Source of the DNA: a bacterium
GTDB lineage: Bacteria; Zhuqueibacterota; Zhuqueibacteria; Residuimicrobiales; Residuimicrobiaceae
Direction: 5' to 3'
Assembly (NCBI GenBank): GCA_029565685.1
Contig: JAKQNR010000024.1
Location: 186,001 to 250,000 of the forward strand
DNA: 64,000 nt
Positions 34,255 to 43,450 of this stretch are shown piece after piece; position 1 is the stretch's first letter; every line of letters starts with the position of its first letter. Under the pieces are notes generated by a model, which saw only the letters and a program-made list of their open reading frames with translations, made no database searches and was not told where the DNA came from. Both the position numbers and the translations under genes were made by a program.

Positions 34255-35103
34255 CTAAAGATAGCGTTTGATGCCGATGCAGCCGCCCAAAAGGCCCAAC
34301 ACGCCGCCGGCGGCGATCAGCAGACCCCCTTTTTCCATCCCCTGCAGTTGAAAACCGCTGAGCAGGCCGCCGATCATCGAATATATCCAGTGCAAGACCA
34401 GCAGAGCCAGCACGCCGCCGAGCAATCCCTGCACCACGCCTTCAACGATCAGCGGCGCACGAATGAACGAAGCGGTGGCGCCGACCAGCCGCATGGTGTC
34501 GATGCGCTCCTTTTGAGATCCAATGACCAGCCGGATGTTGTTCGCCACCAGCAACAGAGAACCAGCGGCGACAAACAAAAACAGAAAAAGATTGATGCGC
34601 GAAGCGGCATCTGCATAGCGGTTCAACAGCCGCAATGTTTTATAATGACTGACCGCCTCCTCCACGCCCGGCTCCGCCTGAATTCGCTCAGCCACCCCGC
34701 GGATGCCGGTTTCGGTACGATAGGATTCCTGCACATCGACGACAAACGAAGCGGGCAACGGATTTTCATCCATCAAAGAGAACAGCTCTTTGCCGAACTC
34801 GTGCTGAAACGCCGCCGCCGCATCTGCTTTGGAAATAAAAGTGACCCGCGCTACGCCGGCCACCTGCTGCAGCCGGGAGCGCAGCGGCTCTATCTGGCTT
34901 TCCAGCAGGCCGTCGGAGAGATAGGCGTGAATCTGCACCTGGCTGCTCAACGAATGCACCAGCTGCTGGAGGTTGATCCAGAGCAAACCAAAAAAGCCGA
35001 GCAGCACCAACAGAAACATGATCGTGAACACTGAGAACAAGGAGGACAGCCAGGCCCGCTTAAAATGCATCGCGCAGGTTTTCACTAAATAGGATAGACG
35101 CAT
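34255..35103 (-). CDS. ftsX: cell division protein FtsX
   Basis: Membrane partner of FtsE that activates peptidoglycan hydrolases at the division site. A 282-residue chain has four predicted transmembrane helices (about 20-45, 160-185, 210-235, 250-275) and a periplasmic loop of about 110 residues after the first. The SQKERIDTMRLVGATASFIRAPLIVEG segment near 185-211 is the FtsX/permease signature. The ATG at 35103 starts 16 bases after the ftsE stop; a longer open frame upstream overlaps ftsE and is not used. Confidence 0.93.
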   Translation of the reverse strand: MRLSYLVKTCAMHFKRAWLSSLFSVFTIMFLLVLLGFFGLLWINLQQLVHSLSSQVQIHAYLSDGLLESQIEPLRSRLQQVAGVARVTFISKADAAAAFQHEFGKELFSLMDENPLPASFVVDVQESYRTETGIRGVAERIQAEPGVEEAVSHYKTLRLLNRYADAASRINLFLFLFVAAGSLLLVANNIRLVIGSQKERIDTMRLVGATASFIRAPLIVEGVVQGLLGGVLALLVLHWIYSMIGGLLSGFQLQGMEKGGLLIAAGGVLGLLGGCIGIKRYL

Positions 35104-35119
35104 CGCCGTTCTTCTCCTG

Positions 35120-35794
35120 TCATCCGCTGATCTGGCCGTTTCGAATAAAGACCACACGGCCCTGATACCGTTTGACCATCTCATAGTTGTGCGTGGCCAT
35201 CAGCACAGAAGCGCCGCGCTCGTTGATGCGCTGCAGCAGCCGCATCATGTAATCCGCCGTCTCGGGATCGAGGTTGCCCGTGGGTTCATCCGCCAGCAGC
35301 AGCCGCGGCTCGTTGACGATGGCGCGCGCCAGCGCCACCCGCTGCTGTTCCCCTCCGGAGAGTTCCTGCGGCCGTTTGCGCGCCAGGTGGCTCAACCCCA
35401 CATCGGCGAGAACCCGCAACACCCGCCGCTTGATCTCCTTGCGGCTTTTTCCGAGCACCTCCAGCACAAAAGCGAGGTTATCGAATACATCCCGGTCGGT
35501 GAACAAACGAAAATCCTGAAACACGATGCCGATGGAGCGGCGGACATAAGGAATGTCCCGTGTTTTGCTGAACAGAGAATGATAGCTGCCCACCCGCACA
35601 TGCCCCTCGCTGGGACGCAGTTCCAGATACAAGGTCTTAAGAACCGTGGTCTTGCCGGCGCCGCTGGGTCCAACTAGAAAAACAAATTCTCCCGGCGCAA
35701 TGGACAGGGTTGCTTGCTCCACGCCGTCGCCGTTGGCATAGGTGACTCGAACCTTGTGCAGTTCGGCATAGGACGTGTTCAGTTCGTCTTTCAT
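35120..35794 (-). CDS. ftsE: cell division ATP-binding protein FtsE
   Basis: ABC-type ATPase that works with FtsX. The 224 residues contain Walker [10 protein letters not shown] (42-50), the Q-loop in VFQDFRLF, the signature [14 protein letters not shown] and Walker [13 protein letters not shown]. The ATG at 35794 has GGAGG five bases upstream and overlaps the stop of the methyltransferase gene as ATGA. The frame can be read from a GTG two codons earlier, but the ribosome site spacing favours the ATG. Confidence 0.95.
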   Translation of the reverse strand: MKDELNTSYAELHKVRVTYANGDGVEQATLSIAPGEFVFLVGPSGAGKTTVLKTLYLELRPSEGHVRVGSYHSLFSKTRDIPYVRRSIGIVFQDFRLFTDRDVFDNLAFVLEVLGKSRKEIKRRVLRVLADVGLSHLARKRPQELSGGEQQRVALARAIVNEPRLLLADEPTGNLDPETADYMMRLLQRINERGASVLMATHNYEMVKRYQGRVVFIRNGQISG

Positions 35795-36624
35795 CGCCAC
35801 CTCCGCTTCCCGAACGAAGAACTGTGGGTCTCCGGGCCGCCGGCTGCGGTTTTCTTCAACACAAAATGCACGCGCTCCGCTTTCTCATTGGCCGGCAGAA
35901 AAGTGAAATCCGAATAACAAGCCTGCAGCTGAAAAGGGGTTCCCGCAATATAGCCGCGCACGGTGTCCAGGGATATAATTTTCTGTCGATGCACTTCCTT
36001 GAATAGTACGTCGGGTGCTTCGGCCAGCCTGATTTTGAACTCATTGACCTGAATGCTGCCGCGGGGTTGAAAATAGCTGGTCCGCAGATAATTGCCGCCC
36101 GGGGTGGTGTCTTTTTGAATGTAGCGTTGAAACACCGTGGTCGAGTTATACAGCGTGCTGACATCGAAAATAAAAATTCCCCCCACCGGAAGCAGCCGAT
36201 GAATGGATTGTAAAGCGGCCAGCCAATCCGACGGCGTCATCAAATAGTTCATGCTGTCATAAGTGGACAGAACCGCCTGCGGCGCCCAGGTCGCTCCGAT
36301 GGTGCGCAGATCGCCGCACCAGAGCCGCTGCGCGCCGATTTTTTTCCGCGCCACCCGCAGCATAGGCCAAGCGGCGTCACAACCGTAGACGGTCAGGCCG
36401 GCATCGGCCAAATGGCGACACAGAGAACCGGTCCCGCAGGAAACATCCAAAACGTGCTGTATGTTATCCCCGTGCTGTTGGAACAGGCCCAAAAGATAGC
36501 GCGCCCAAAGGGCGTAATCGACATGGTCCATCACATAATCGTATATCGACGCCAGGGCGCTGTACGGTGCGGTCAAGCGGACGGTGCGGCCGCTTTTTTT
36601 TTCGCTCGCTATAAGGGCGCTCAT
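35791..36624 (-). CDS. class I SAM-dependent methyltransferase
   Basis: A 277-residue soluble enzyme. Motif I is VLDVSCGTGSLCRHL (58-72), with an acidic residue after the second strand (YGCDAAWPML) and a loop STYDSMNYLM near 120 resembling motif II/post-I. The fold is a Rossmann methyltransferase close to the small-molecule type (UbiE-like/methyltransf_25). The substrate cannot be inferred. Its start overlaps the YjbQ-type gene and its stop overlaps ftsE, so it is coupled to division genes at least in expression. Confidence 0.85.
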   Translation of the reverse strand: MSALIASEKKSGRTVRLTAPYSALASIYDYVMDHVDYALWARYLLGLFQQHGDNIQHVLDVSCGTGSLCRHLADAGLTVYGCDAAWPMLRVARKKIGAQRLWCGDLRTIGATWAPQAVLSTYDSMNYLMTPSDWLAALQSIHRLLPVGGIFIFDVSTLYNSTTVFQRYIQKDTTPGGNYLRTSYFQPRGSIQVNEFKIRLAEAPDVLFKEVHRQKIISLDTVRGYIAGTPFQLQACYSDFTFLPANEKAERVHFVLKKTAAGGPETHSSSFGKRRWR

Positions 36625-37022
36625 CCGGAGAGCACCTTGACGTAAAAAGTCCGGCTGCGTGGACCGTCGAACTCGGCGAAATAGATGCCCTGCCAGGTTC
36701 CCAGCACCAGACCGCCGGAAGCCACCAGCAGTGTCAGGGACGGCCCGAATAGAGAAGATTTGATATGCGCCGCCGAGTTTCCCTCCCCGTGACGATAGTG
36801 ATCCTGAAAAGGCACTGTTTTATTGACCGTCTGAATCATGTCCGCCACCACATCGGGATCGGCGTTTTCGTTAATAGTCACGCCGGCGGTGGTGTGCGGG
36901 ACAAACACCACACACAGCCCTTCGTCTATTCCGCTCTGCCTCACCACCTCCTCGACACGGCGGGTGATGTCGATCAGTTGCACCCGATCCCGCGTGGACA
37001 AAGCGATGCAAACGCTTTTCAT
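36621..37022 (-). CDS. YjbQ/UPF0047 family protein
   Basis: A 133-residue protein with the family's core HTTAGVTINENADPDV (49-64) and GNSAAHIKSSLFG. The C-terminal LGTWQGIYFAEFDGPR segment is likewise diagnostic. Members have been reported to show weak thiamine phosphate synthase activity, but the true role is open. The ATG at 37022 has GGAGGAAG just upstream and is preferred to an in-frame GTG six codons earlier. The stop overlaps the methyltransferase start (ATGA). Confidence 0.93.
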   Translation of the reverse strand: MKSVCIALSTRDRVQLIDITRRVEEVVRQSGIDEGLCVVFVPHTTAGVTINENADPDVVADMIQTVNKTVPFQDHYRHGEGNSAAHIKSSLFGPSLTLLVASGGLVLGTWQGIYFAEFDGPRSRTFYVKVLSG

Positions 37023-37056
37023 GTTCTTCCTCCGACGCACTTTATTTTGTTTTCCG

Positions 37057-38313
37057 TCAGGTCTTCTGCTCCTTTTTTTTCGCCGCTGGAAACAAAATAT
37101 TGTTCAGGATCAGCCGATAGCCGGGAGAGTTTTTATGCAGCGCCAGTTGCGTGGGCGGATCGTTGACAAAATGCTGGTAATCCTCCGGATCGTGGCCGCC
37201 GTAGAAGGTAAATGTCCCCCGCCCCCAGTTACCGTGAAGATATTTGACCTGATCTGTGCCCACCGCTTCGGCCAGCACCACGACCGATTTTTTAATCCGG
37301 GAGCGATGATACCCTGTTGTCTGCCCCATAAATCCCTTGATCGCAGACACGTGATTCTGCGTGAGCATGGTTGGAACCGGATCGTATTTGGCGGAAAACT
37401 CGAACAGGGTAAAAAAGTCCGCCTCAGCGCCGCGCAAAACCGGCGCATAACTCGGAGGAATGTCGATATCAGAATACTCATACACCAGTGGATTGAATTC
37501 CAGATGGAAATCGGTGAAGGCGAAGGTCTGGCTGAAATCGAGTTTGGCCTGCGCTGCGGGATCAACGCCGTCGCCGTCGAAAACAGCGTCCACGATATCC
37601 ACCTGGCTGGCGGCCAGAGCGATGTCATACGTGTCTGTGGCTGAACACATGGCAAAGAGAAATCCGCCGCCCGCTACATACTCTTTAATTGCCTGCGCCA
37701 CTGCGCGCTTGAGCAAGGAGACCTTGGCATAGCCCATCCGTTTCGCCGCCGCCTCGTTCTTGCGAACTTCATCCTGATACCACTCGGCGTTGCGATAATT
37801 GGCGTAAAATTTGCCGTACTGACCGGTAAAATCTTCATGATGCAGATGCAGCCAGTCGAATCGCTCCAGCGAACGGTTCAACACCTCTTCATCCCAGACG
37901 GTTTCATAGGGGATCTCGGCGTAATCCAATGCCAGCAGCACGGCGTCGTCCCAGGCCTGTTTGTTCGGCGGCGCATAGATGGCGATATCCGGCGCCTTTT
38001 CGAGCAGCATCACATCCATATTTTCCCGCTCGATGACGCTGTATATCTGCGCCGCCTCCGCGCCGTCGATCGGAACAAAGGAGACGCCGCGCACCCGCAG
38101 CTCGCGTTCCAGCGCCGGAGAATAATCGGTCATGAAAGCCCCGCCGCTGTAATTCAACAACCATTCCACGTTGATGCCGTTTTTCAACACCCAGTAGGCC
38201 GCGCCGTAGGCCTTGAGATGATCGGTCTGACGCAAATCCATCGGAATGAGCAATTTCTGGCCGAACGCTACGCTGCTAAACAGCAACCAGCCGGCCAACC
38301 ACCGTAGTTTCAA
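37057..38313 (-). CDS. exported protein of the family often labelled asparagine synthetase B in Bacteroidota
   Basis: A 418-residue protein with a signal peptide (residues 1-18, FSSVAFG/Q). The body contains KNGINVEWLLNYSGGAFM (44-61), a VPIDGAEAAQIYSVIE stretch and NDPPTQLALHKNSPGYRLILNN at the C-terminus. It resembles a family conserved in Bacteroidota and relatives and often annotated as asparagine synthetase B. I see no PP-loop SGGxDS motif and no N-terminal catalytic Cys, so asparagine synthesis is unlikely. The start overlaps the stop of the upstream TPR gene (ATGA). Its neighbours DUF4159 and DUF4175 also look envelope-related. Function unknown. Confidence 0.7.
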   Translation of the reverse strand: MKLRWLAGWLLFSSVAFGQKLLIPMDLRQTDHLKAYGAAYWVLKNGINVEWLLNYSGGAFMTDYSPALERELRVRGVSFVPIDGAEAAQIYSVIERENMDVMLLEKAPDIAIYAPPNKQAWDDAVLLALDYAEIPYETVWDEEVLNRSLERFDWLHLHHEDFTGQYGKFYANYRNAEWYQDEVRKNEAAAKRMGYAKVSLLKRAVAQAIKEYVAGGGFLFAMCSATDTYDIALAASQVDIVDAVFDGDGVDPAAQAKLDFSQTFAFTDFHLEFNPLVYEYSDIDIPPSYAPVLRGAEADFFTLFEFSAKYDPVPTMLTQNHVSAIKGFMGQTTGYHRSRIKKSVVVLAEAVGTDQVKYLHGNWGRGTFTFYGGHDPEDYQHFVNDPPTQLALHKNSPGYRLILNNILFPAAKKKEQKT

Positions 38314-40145
38314 AAAACACTCCTTTGATTCAACTGCTTATCCAACAGACGAACGCGCCGTCGCGCCTCTTCAATATAAATACTCTGAGGATATTTTTCC
38401 AATAAAGTTTCATATTTTTTCCGCGCCTCATCGGCAAGACCAAGCTCAGATTCATACAATCCGGCCAGCGTCATCAACACGTGATCCGGCGTTCGACAGA
38501 GGTCGTCCTGCAACAGCGCCTCACACACCGGAACCGCAGCCTTGGCGCGGCCGGAAAGACGATAGGCTTCAATCAGAGTAATCCGTGCCTCCGTCGCCGT
38601 GCTGCCCGCAACCGACAGCAGACGTTCCACCGCGCGATCGTATTGCCGTTGCAGCAGGTCCAGACGGCTGGCGCCCAACTTTTGCAGGCCGACAGAGTCT
38701 GCACGATTCTCTGTCAACAGCCAGTACAATTCAAGCGCATCGTTTTCCACTCGGCTGGGCGCAGAGCCGGCTTTTAGCGCCAGAAGCTCCTTCAGCCGCT
38801 GCTCGGCAGAGCCCAGCTTGCCGGTATAAAAATCAAGCGCGGCCAGGGCCAGCCGCGCCTGACGGTGTAGTTCCGCTGCGGCCGGAATTTCGCTGACGAT
38901 TCTGGAGAAATGGGCTTCGGCAGCTGTCAAGCTGTCCGCTGCCATGGCGACTTCGCCCAATCGGTAATAGCAAAGCGCCTGCTGTGCGCCGGCCTGCATC
39001 AAAGCCCGCTCATAACCGGCCCGCGCAGCCGGTAGGTCGTGCAGCTGACGAAACTGAATGTCTGCGATGCGCAGCAACGCGGTGGTCATGTGACTGGATT
39101 TCTCATGCCGGCTGGTGAACTTTTCATAGGCGGCGATGGCAGCGGCATACTCCTTTTGTCGTTCATAAATCTCACCAAGCGCCAGTTCCGCATCCCGACT
39201 GAAGGGGCTGTCGTTATAGTGCTGCAGCAACAGGTTGAAGGCCTGCTTGGCCGGCACAAAAGCGCTGTCTTGCATCGCCGTCGTGCCCAAAAGATGCAGA
39301 TAATAACCAGGGGGATGGGTGCGGGCCGAGTCCTGATTGCTGGTCTCCAACGCCAGATACTGTCTCAGCGCTTCGTCATACTTGCCGGACTGAATGTGCA
39401 GCGCGCCGAGGATTTGCCGGGCAATGACCGCTCTTTGCGGAACGCGCTTGATCAGGTCAGTCAGCGCATGCACCATAGACGGCAGCGCAGCCGGTTCCTC
39501 TGCCGCCTGATTTAAAAATTGACTCTGAATGCGGGCCGCCTGCTCTGGAAACGCAGCCAGATATGCCTCAAGCTCGCGGGCGCTCAGACCATAATCTCCC
39601 TGCCGGTGAGCAATACGGCTGATCTCCTGGGCATAACGGACCGGCGATTTGAATCTGCGGCGCGCCAGCTCGTACACCTGCCTCGCTTCATCTAACAGGC
39701 TGTAACGTTCCAGCGTCGCACCGATCAGAAGATAAACCTGCTCGCTCTGGGGATTGCTTTCCACCAGATTCATCCAGCGCTGAACCGCCTCCTTGCGTTG
39801 GCCCTGCAAAAATGCGATCTCTGCCAAGTCCGCTTCCAATTCCAATCTGCGAAAGCGGGTTTGCAGCTGCAAAACAAGCTGTTCCAGCCGAGCGTATTGC
39901 TGCAGCTGCAGCAGACACCGCTTGGCGCCGCCATAAGCGACCTGATCCGTTGGCGCCGCTTCGGTCAGACGGACATAGATCTCGGCCGCCAAGTCATAGC
40001 GGCGCAAAGACTCGTACTCCGCCGCCCGTGCCAGCATCTGCCTCGCCTGCTGAGGGCTGGGCGCCTGCGCTTGCAGACCCACTGCCAATGCCAACCACAG
40101 CAGCCCGTTAACGACTCGGTTGCTCTTTTTCAAACAAGGCCTCAT
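38310..40145 (-). CDS. exported TPR protein
   Basis: A 611-residue protein with a signal peptide (about 8-27, AVGLQAQA). Almost the whole chain is TPR or TPR-like helix pairs, for example AAEYESLRRYDLAAEIYVRL near the N-terminus, FSRDAELALGEIYERQKEYAAAIAAYEKF in the middle and KKYETLLEKYPQSIYIEEARRRV at the end. The last part resembles YbgF-type outer-membrane assembly TPRs. The ATG at 40145 gives a proper signal peptide; upstream codons in the same frame fall inside the DUF4175 gene. It overlaps that gene by 38 bases and the next gene by four. Confidence 0.82.
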   Translation of the reverse strand: MRPCLKKSNRVVNGLLWLALAVGLQAQAPSPQQARQMLARAAEYESLRRYDLAAEIYVRLTEAAPTDQVAYGGAKRCLLQLQQYARLEQLVLQLQTRFRRLELEADLAEIAFLQGQRKEAVQRWMNLVESNPQSEQVYLLIGATLERYSLLDEARQVYELARRRFKSPVRYAQEISRIAHRQGDYGLSARELEAYLAAFPEQAARIQSQFLNQAAEEPAALPSMVHALTDLIKRVPQRAVIARQILGALHIQSGKYDEALRQYLALETSNQDSARTHPPGYYLHLLGTTAMQDSAFVPAKQAFNLLLQHYNDSPFSRDAELALGEIYERQKEYAAAIAAYEKFTSRHEKSSHMTTALLRIADIQFRQLHDLPAARAGYERALMQAGAQQALCYYRLGEVAMAADSLTAAEAHFSRIVSEIPAAAELHRQARLALAALDFYTGKLGSAEQRLKELLALKAGSAPSRVENDALELYWLLTENRADSVGLQKLGASRLDLLQRQYDRAVERLLSVAGSTATEARITLIEAYRLSGRAKAAVPVCEALLQDDLCRTPDHVLMTLAGLYESELGLADEARKKYETLLEKYPQSIYIEEARRRVRLLDKQLNQRSVF

Positions 40146-43100
40146 AATACTGCTTGATGAGCTCCAGATAATCGCGGCTGTATCCCTCCTTTTTCGCGCG
40201 GAGAAAATCCTGCTGCCACTTTTGCTTGCGGTCGCCCAGATCCGCCGGCAACTCACCGGGGCTGACCGTCGAATAGGATCGCCCGGTCTCCGCGCGTCGG
40301 TCTTTGCTGTATTCCCGTTCGCGCAGGGATTTTTGCGAGTCCAGCATACGCGATAGAATCTGCTCCTGCCGTTGAATGGTGTTGCGTGTGACCTGACGGC
40401 CGAGGTCCTGCTCCACCTGTTTCATATCTTCGATCATTTTATCCAGCCTGGCGCCGGATCCAGCAAGATTTCCGGACTCTTGAGCCAATTGTTCCAACGA
40501 CTTGCGCAGCTGCGCTTGCTCGGCGGCCAACCTGGCCATCGCCTCCTGCTGCCCGCTGCCCATGGCGCCATCCATGCCCAAAGCCAACGTTCGCTGATTG
40601 ACGCCCTGCTGCCCTTTGGATAAAGATTGCATCTGCTGAATGAACTGTTCCATGCTCATGCCGCCGCTGCCGCCCTGCATCATGGCTTGCATGGCGGAGT
40701 GCATCTGCTTGGCCGCGCGATTGAGCAGGGCCATGGCTTGGCCCTGCCGTCCGGCAGCAGCGGCGTGATTGCGCGATTCCAACGCCTCCAGGGACTGGGC
40801 CATGCTCTGCGCCGCCTGCCCCAACGCCCCGCCGATCTGCGGATCGATCTGCAGGCTTTCTTTGGACGCGTTAAAAATCTGATCCATCACCCGGCTCAAG
40901 GCTGAAAAAACATTCTGCTGCTCCTCAGCGATATCGCGGATATCCTGGGTCGAAGATTGTGTGGATTCGCTGCGGTTGAGCAGATTCTCCTGCTTTTGCG
41001 ACAGCGACAACAGATCCTTCATGCCTCGCTGCAAGGCCTGCATGGCGCGCTGCTGCTGAGCGCCCGATACTTTGTCCTTCGCCTGTTGCAGCTCTTGGGC
41101 TGCCGCGTTCAATTCGTTTCGAATGGGTTCGGAAAGCGCAGCCAGACCTTCGGATGCGCCGCGCTGCAACCGTTCCTGCATCTCCTGCAACCGTTCCTGC
41201 ATCTCCTTGGATTCGAGACGGTCCTGCGCCCGCTGTACCTCCTGCTGCGGCATGCCCGGCTCGTTCGCCATCTCTTGCTGGACGCTATCGAGCATTTTCT
41301 GCAAATCGGCCACATGGTTGCGCAGATCCGCCTGCCGCTGCGATGCGCCGGACTGCTCCGGCTTGTCGCTGATCTGCTTTTGTTCCTCCGCCAGCTTTTG
41401 AGCTGTGCGTACCGCCTGATCCAACTGCTGCTCCATTCTGAATCGTTTGAGCAAAGAGATGGCGCGATCGAGATTTTGATTCATCTCCTCTGCAGATTGA
41501 CGGTATTGTTGCAGCGCTGTGTTGACCAGCCGCGGATCCAGCTTTTGCATGGCCTCCGCCAGCTCCTGCATCGCCTTTTGCAGTTCCGGCGTCATGATCT
41601 CACGAAACAGTTGCTGCAGCTCCTCATATTTTTTCAACGTCTGCCAAGAGGCCAGCGCATTTTTTTCCATCTTTTGGAGCATCTGATCCAAGGACTCGGT
41701 CAGATGCTGTAAATCTTGTTTGATTTGCTCCTGCTGGCTTCCGGCGTCATCCAACTGCTGCTTGCGGTGCCAATCGATCTGCGGATCGCGCTGCAGCTCC
41801 CTCTGCAGCTCCTCCACATCCCTTTTCAGATCCTGACTCTGTTCATAGATCGATTCCATTCGCGCAATCGCGTCCGTCTGACTGGACGCCAGCTCTTCAT
41901 ACATCTCGTACAACGAAGGAAACCGTGCCCGATAATACGGAGTGCTGGCGGCTTTGGGGCCGTTGACCTGATCATTGTCAAAGACCTGAACCGCGTAAAG
42001 CACGCTTTCATTGGGCAGCAACGGCGATGAAGAAAGATCCCAGGAAAAAGCCAAATAGCTGTGGTCTGAAGCGGTCAACGGCAGCCGCTCGCGGGCAAAA
42101 CGCGAGCTGTCGATCTCCACCTCTCCAGCCGCCAGTACCTGATAGAGCAGATACATGGCGGACAAACCATAGTCGTCCTGAGCTTCGATCGCCAGAGGCA
42201 GCTGCATGTCTTCTCCCAGATCCACATCGCGGCCAGGCGCCAGCAAGCGGACAAAAGGAGGTTGATCCGGCAACACGCGCAGATGATACTCGATCTGCGG
42301 CGCAGCCGGCCACCCACGATGGTCTGACAGATAAAACCGATATCGATCGTTAGTCTGCAGCACAAAAGAGGCCTGCAGATGCCGTCCGGAGACCGCCATC
42401 GGCAAGGGACGGGCAAAAGCGAACTCCACTCGAGCGGTGTCCACCCAGCCATTGGTCTCGGCCTGAATCTGCACGCATGTTCCCATCAGGGCAGACACAT
42501 CGCCGCTGTTCTCTGGCAGCACCACCGGTTCCTGTCGAGAGTAGGACGGCGGAATCAGCTTGACATGAAGGGACCGGATCATCACCCGTTCTGCCACCGA
42601 CACCCGATACCATCGGCTCCTCATTCTGCCGCTATGAATGCGGTAAAGAAAAGAATCGTGCACCGCAGTGAATCGATAATGCAGTGTGTCAAGCACACCT
42701 TTCTGCAGATCGGCGTTCTCCAGGCGGCCATCCCTGCGAACCTGCAGTTGCGGCTTGCTGAGCCAGGGCGTAGCGGTCACCACGCGCACGAGCAAATCCT
42801 GACCCTTGATCACCGTGACATCCCCAGGCAGCACGGAATAAGGCAGCGACGCGGTCTGATAAAAATCGCGCTGCGGAGAAAACAACCGGACCGCGCCGCG
42901 TGTCAGGCTCTGTCCTAGCAGAAGCGCCAGCAGCAAAGAGAAGATCAGGCTCTGCCCTAACCTCAAATAGATGCGCCGGTACTGAGGATTCGGGCCGCAG
43001 TCGGAGAAATCATACCCCTCGAGCTGCGCCGCCACCTCAGCGAACGCGGCTTGTATCAAATCCGAAGAGTAGGCTTCCTGATTGTGGTCCAGCTTGCTGA

Positions 43101-43449
43101 GCAGCTGCAGGGCATTGGCCAGACGATCATGCACCGACTCGTAGTGAGAACCCAGCTCCAGCGCCACCCGGTTGATAGACGGAGTGTTGGGCTGAAAAGC
43201 CCACTGGCAAAACGCACCGCCTGCCTTGTAGATCAGCCAGGTCGACGACCCCAGGGCTGCGGTAAGTAAAAAGGCCCAACGGAGCCAGGAGGGCAACAGC
43301 AGGGCGCCGTTGATAGCCAACACGACCAGCCAGACCGGCGCCAACGGCATCAGCCCCTGCGCCAGCGCGGCGCCCAGGCGTCGCCGCTTCTGCTGCCGTC
43401 GATAGGCCTTCAATCGAGCGATAAATATTTTTTCACTTTTTTTATTCAC
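40108..43449 (-). CDS. DUF4175 membrane protein with a very long glutamine-rich coiled coil
   Basis: A 1113-residue protein. Two transmembrane helices lie at about 32-72 and a third near 168-185. A beta-rich region (about 190-490) follows. From about 515 to 1060 runs an extended coiled coil rich in Gln, Met and Glu, with heptads such as MQERLQ. A charged tail ends the protein. It resembles the DUF4175 family. The start is GTG, one base after the DUF4159 stop, suggesting coupling. A perfect 21-base tandem duplication at 41164-41205 duplicates one heptad. Function is unknown; the neighbouring genes suggest an envelope complex. Confidence 0.75.
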   Translation of the reverse strand: MNKKSEKIFIARLKAYRRQQKRRRLGAALAQGLMPLAPVWLVVLAINGALLLPSWLRWAFLLTAALGSSTWLIYKAGGAFCQWAFQPNTPSINRVALELGSHYESVHDRLANALQLLSKLDHNQEAYSSDLIQAAFAEVAAQLEGYDFSDCGPNPQYRRIYLRLGQSLIFSLLLALLLGQSLTRGAVRLFSPQRDFYQTASLPYSVLPGDVTVIKGQDLLVRVVTATPWLSKPQLQVRRDGRLENADLQKGVLDTLHYRFTAVHDSFLYRIHSGRMRSRWYRVSVAERVMIRSLHVKLIPPSYSRQEPVVLPENSGDVSALMGTCVQIQAETNGWVDTARVEFAFARPLPMAVSGRHLQASFVLQTNDRYRFYLSDHRGWPAAPQIEYHLRVLPDQPPFVRLLAPGRDVDLGEDMQLPLAIEAQDDYGLSAMYLLYQVLAAGEVEIDSSRFARERLPLTASDHSYLAFSWDLSSSPLLPNESVLYAVQVFDNDQVNGPKAASTPYYRARFPSLYEMYEELASSQTDAIARMESIYEQSQDLKRDVEELQRELQRDPQIDWHRKQQLDDAGSQQEQIKQDLQHLTESLDQMLQKMEKNALASWQTLKKYEELQQLFREIMTPELQKAMQELAEAMQKLDPRLVNTALQQYRQSAEEMNQNLDRAISLLKRFRMEQQLDQAVRTAQKLAEEQKQISDKPEQSGASQRQADLRNHVADLQKMLDSVQQEMANEPGMPQQEVQRAQDRLESKEMQERLQEMQERLQRGASEGLAALSEPIRNELNAAAQELQQAKDKVSGAQQQRAMQALQRGMKDLLSLSQKQENLLNRSESTQSSTQDIRDIAEEQQNVFSALSRVMDQIFNASKESLQIDPQIGGALGQAAQSMAQSLEALESRNHAAAAGRQGQAMALLNRAAKQMHSAMQAMMQGGSGGMSMEQFIQQMQSLSKGQQGVNQRTLALGMDGAMGSGQQEAMARLAAEQAQLRKSLEQLAQESGNLAGSGARLDKMIEDMKQVEQDLGRQVTRNTIQRQEQILSRMLDSQKSLREREYSKDRRAETGRSYSTVSPGELPADLGDRKQKWQQDFLRAKKEGYSRDYLELIKQYYEALFEKEQPSR
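41164..41205 (-). repeat. tandem 21-base repeat inside the DUF4175 gene
   Basis: Two perfect copies of a 21-base unit (41164-41184 and 41185-41205) encode two identical heptads of the coiled coil. This keeps the frame and the heptad register. Confidence 0.9.
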
Positions 43450-43450
43450 G

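Noticed and set aside
34171-34260. CIRCE operator before hrcA
   Set aside because: No TTAGCACTC / GAGTGCTAA inverted repeat is present. A GAGTGCTAA-like string near 25649 lies inside the end of aspC without a partner arm.
37057-38313. Functional asparagine synthetase
   Set aside because: The name is often attached to this family, but the PP-loop and amidotransferase residues are missing and the protein has a signal peptide.
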